Shown here: piece after piece, positions 63,002 through 64,000 of the stretch
Layout: each line of letters opens with the position of its first letter
How positions within the stretch are numbered: the stretch's first letter is position 1
Assembly: GCA_903918045.1 (NCBI GenBank)
Contig: CAIXCY010000230.1
Location: 62,001-126,000 of the forward strand
Direction: 5' to 3'
Source of the DNA: an uncultured Bacteroidia bacterium
GTDB taxonomy: Bacteria; Bacteroidota; Bacteroidia; Bacteroidales; Prolixibacteraceae
DNA: 64,000 nt
Notes under the pieces: model-generated
Database searches by the model: none
What the model saw: only the letters and a program-made list of their open reading frames with translations
What the model was told of the DNA's origin: nothing
Program-made: the position numbers and the translations under genes

Positions 63002-64000
63002 ATGAAAAAATATTTGTACATCAATCTTTTATTCTGTTTGTTGCCAGGATATGCCAATTCTCAGGAGAGGTTACCTTCCAAAGGTGAGATCCCAATTCTT
63101 GCCTGGTATAGCATTCCTTCAACAGAAACAACTGTTGAACGATACCTCGAAATGAAGGAAGCCGGAATAACCTACCAGTTTAACGGCTATTCAAATGCTG
63201 ATGAGGTGCAAAAAGCGCTTGATGTTGCCCAAAAGGCAGGGATTAAGATGGTTATCTCCTGCCCCGAGTTGAGGACTGATCCGGAGAAAACGGTCAAACG
63301 GTTTATTAATCATCCTGCGTTGGTTGGGTATCACCTCCAGGATGAACCATCGTTTAGCCAGCTTAAAGGACTGGGTGAATGGGGGAGACAGATTTTGTCG
63401 ATCGATAAAAAACATTTTTGCTACGTTAACCTCTTTCCCAATCATGCCGATTCCACCCAGTTGGGGGTGAAGGATTACATGCAATATGTCAAAGAGTATA
63501 TCAAACAGATACCAGTAAAGTTTATCTCCTTCGACTATTATCCGATTATGAAGGATCATATTTCCAAAACCTGGTACCAGAACCTCGAACAGGTATCCGG
63601 TGAAGCATCAAAGGCCGGTTTACCATTCTGGGCATTTACCCTCACAACAAACTACGATGATAATCATGTAACTCCACAAACCCTGGCTGCAATGCGTTTG
63701 CAGGTATACAGTGATCTGGCTTACGGAGCGCAGGGGATACAATATTTCACCTACTGGTCAGCTACTTCACCAAATGCCCCATCGGGCGAGGACCAGCGCG
63801 GAGCTCCAATCAGCGCTGCAGGGAAGCGAAGTGTTGTCTATGATCGTGTCAAACTCATGAGTCAGGAGATTAAGACCCTTTCGGGTGTTTTCCTGGGATC
63901 AAAAGTGGTCTCGGTACGCCATACGGGTAAAGGGATGATTCCAGGTGGAACCATTCGCCTCACAACACTTCCAAAGGAAATTAAGGTTCTCGATACAAAC
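63002..64000 (+). CDS. Secreted TIM-barrel-like protein, C-terminus beyond the window
   Basis: The frame runs from ATG 63002 to the window end, giving 333 residues so far. A signal peptide (LYINLLFCLLPGYANSQ) precedes ILAWYSIPSTETTVERYLEMKEAGITYQFNGY. HPALVGYHLQDEPSFSQLKGL carries a possible acid/base Glu, and the later LAYGAQGIQYFTYW resembles the sheet-end region of clan GH-A barrels. It looks like an uncharacterised glycosidase of the DUF4434 or related type, but no family is certain. It follows the multi-stem element and probably belongs to the mannosidase operon. Confidence 0.7.
   Translation, partial: MKKYLYINLLFCLLPGYANSQERLPSKGEIPILAWYSIPSTETTVERYLEMKEAGITYQFNGYSNADEVQKALDVAQKAGIKMVISCPELRTDPEKTVKRFINHPALVGYHLQDEPSFSQLKGLGEWGRQILSIDKKHFCYVNLFPNHADSTQLGVKDYMQYVKEYIKQIPVKFISFDYYPIMKDHISKTWYQNLEQVSGEASKAGLPFWAFTLTTNYDDNHVTPQTLAAMRLQVYSDLAYGAQGIQYFTYWSATSPNAPSGEDQRGAPISAAGKRSVVYDRVKLMSQEIKTLSGVFLGSKVVSVRHTGKGMIPGGTIRLTTLPKEIKVLDTN

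Overview
The window looks like a chromosome segment of a Bacteroidota member, probably in the Bacteroidales/Marinilabiliales range. The signs are an LpxC-FabZ fusion gene, several promoters of the Bacteroidetes TTTG / TAnnTTTG type, a conserved family-restricted membrane protein beside purD, and a dense load of exported glycoside hydrolases (GH92 x2, GH78 x2, GH38). No rRNA, tRNA, CRISPR array, insertion sequence or phage gene was seen. The placement rests on gene content only.

Layout. 1-5961: housekeeping and mixed genes (dgt cut by the window edge, CysP-like anion permease, YgjP-like metalloprotein, exported TIM-barrel epimerase, purD, membrane protein). 6048-10624 (minus): lipid A genes lpxA, lpxC-fabZ and lpxD, plus an HD phosphohydrolase. 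10742-15799 (plus): rimP-nusA-infB with a promoter, a leader hairpin and a terminator. 15800-17070: a decayed gene remnant, a small membrane protein and a ParE/RelE-type toxin-antitoxin pair. 17150-33398 (minus): eight co-directional genes, GH78, GH92, DUF1349, propeller/toroid lipoprotein, GH78 with a PA14-like tail, ExuT-like MFS, NagB and GH92. 33400-33870: a spacer with two unrelated tandem repeats. 33871-34722 (minus): AraC-type regulator. 34939-53618 (plus): fifteen co-directional genes: a pyruvate aldolase of the DapA/NanA family, two sialidase-like propellers, two tandem ChbG/YdjC deacetylases, an HGSNAT-like membrane acetyltransferase, three exported Gfo/Idh/MocA oxidoreductases, a 2-hydroxyacid dehydrogenase, RraA- and HpaI-type aldolases, a DUF4838 lipoprotein, a NagA with a signal-peptide-like N-terminus, and an S41-like protein lacking its catalytic pair. 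53741-54769: LacI regulator. 54826-56958 (minus): second propeller/toroid protein. 57186-64000 (plus): ROK kinase, SIS isomerase, Tat-type GH38, FucP-like MFS, a spacer rich in inverted repeats, and an unfinished secreted TIM-barrel-like gene.

How it may work together (inference). The region reads as a glycan-use island that has no SusC/SusD pair within the window and carries MFS sugar porters instead. GH78, GH92 and GH38 would release rhamnose and mannose from a complex glycan. NagA, NagB and the ChbG-like enzymes point to amino sugars. Three exported Gfo/Idh/MocA proteins, together with a 2-hydroxyacid dehydrogenase and three unrelated pyruvate-aldolase folds, suggest an oxidative route in which sugars are oxidised, eliminated and finally cleaved as 2-keto acids. 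The least described parts are the two propeller/toroid paralogs, the periplasmic acetyl-editing set, the S41 pseudoenzyme, and the multi-stem element at 62817-62986.
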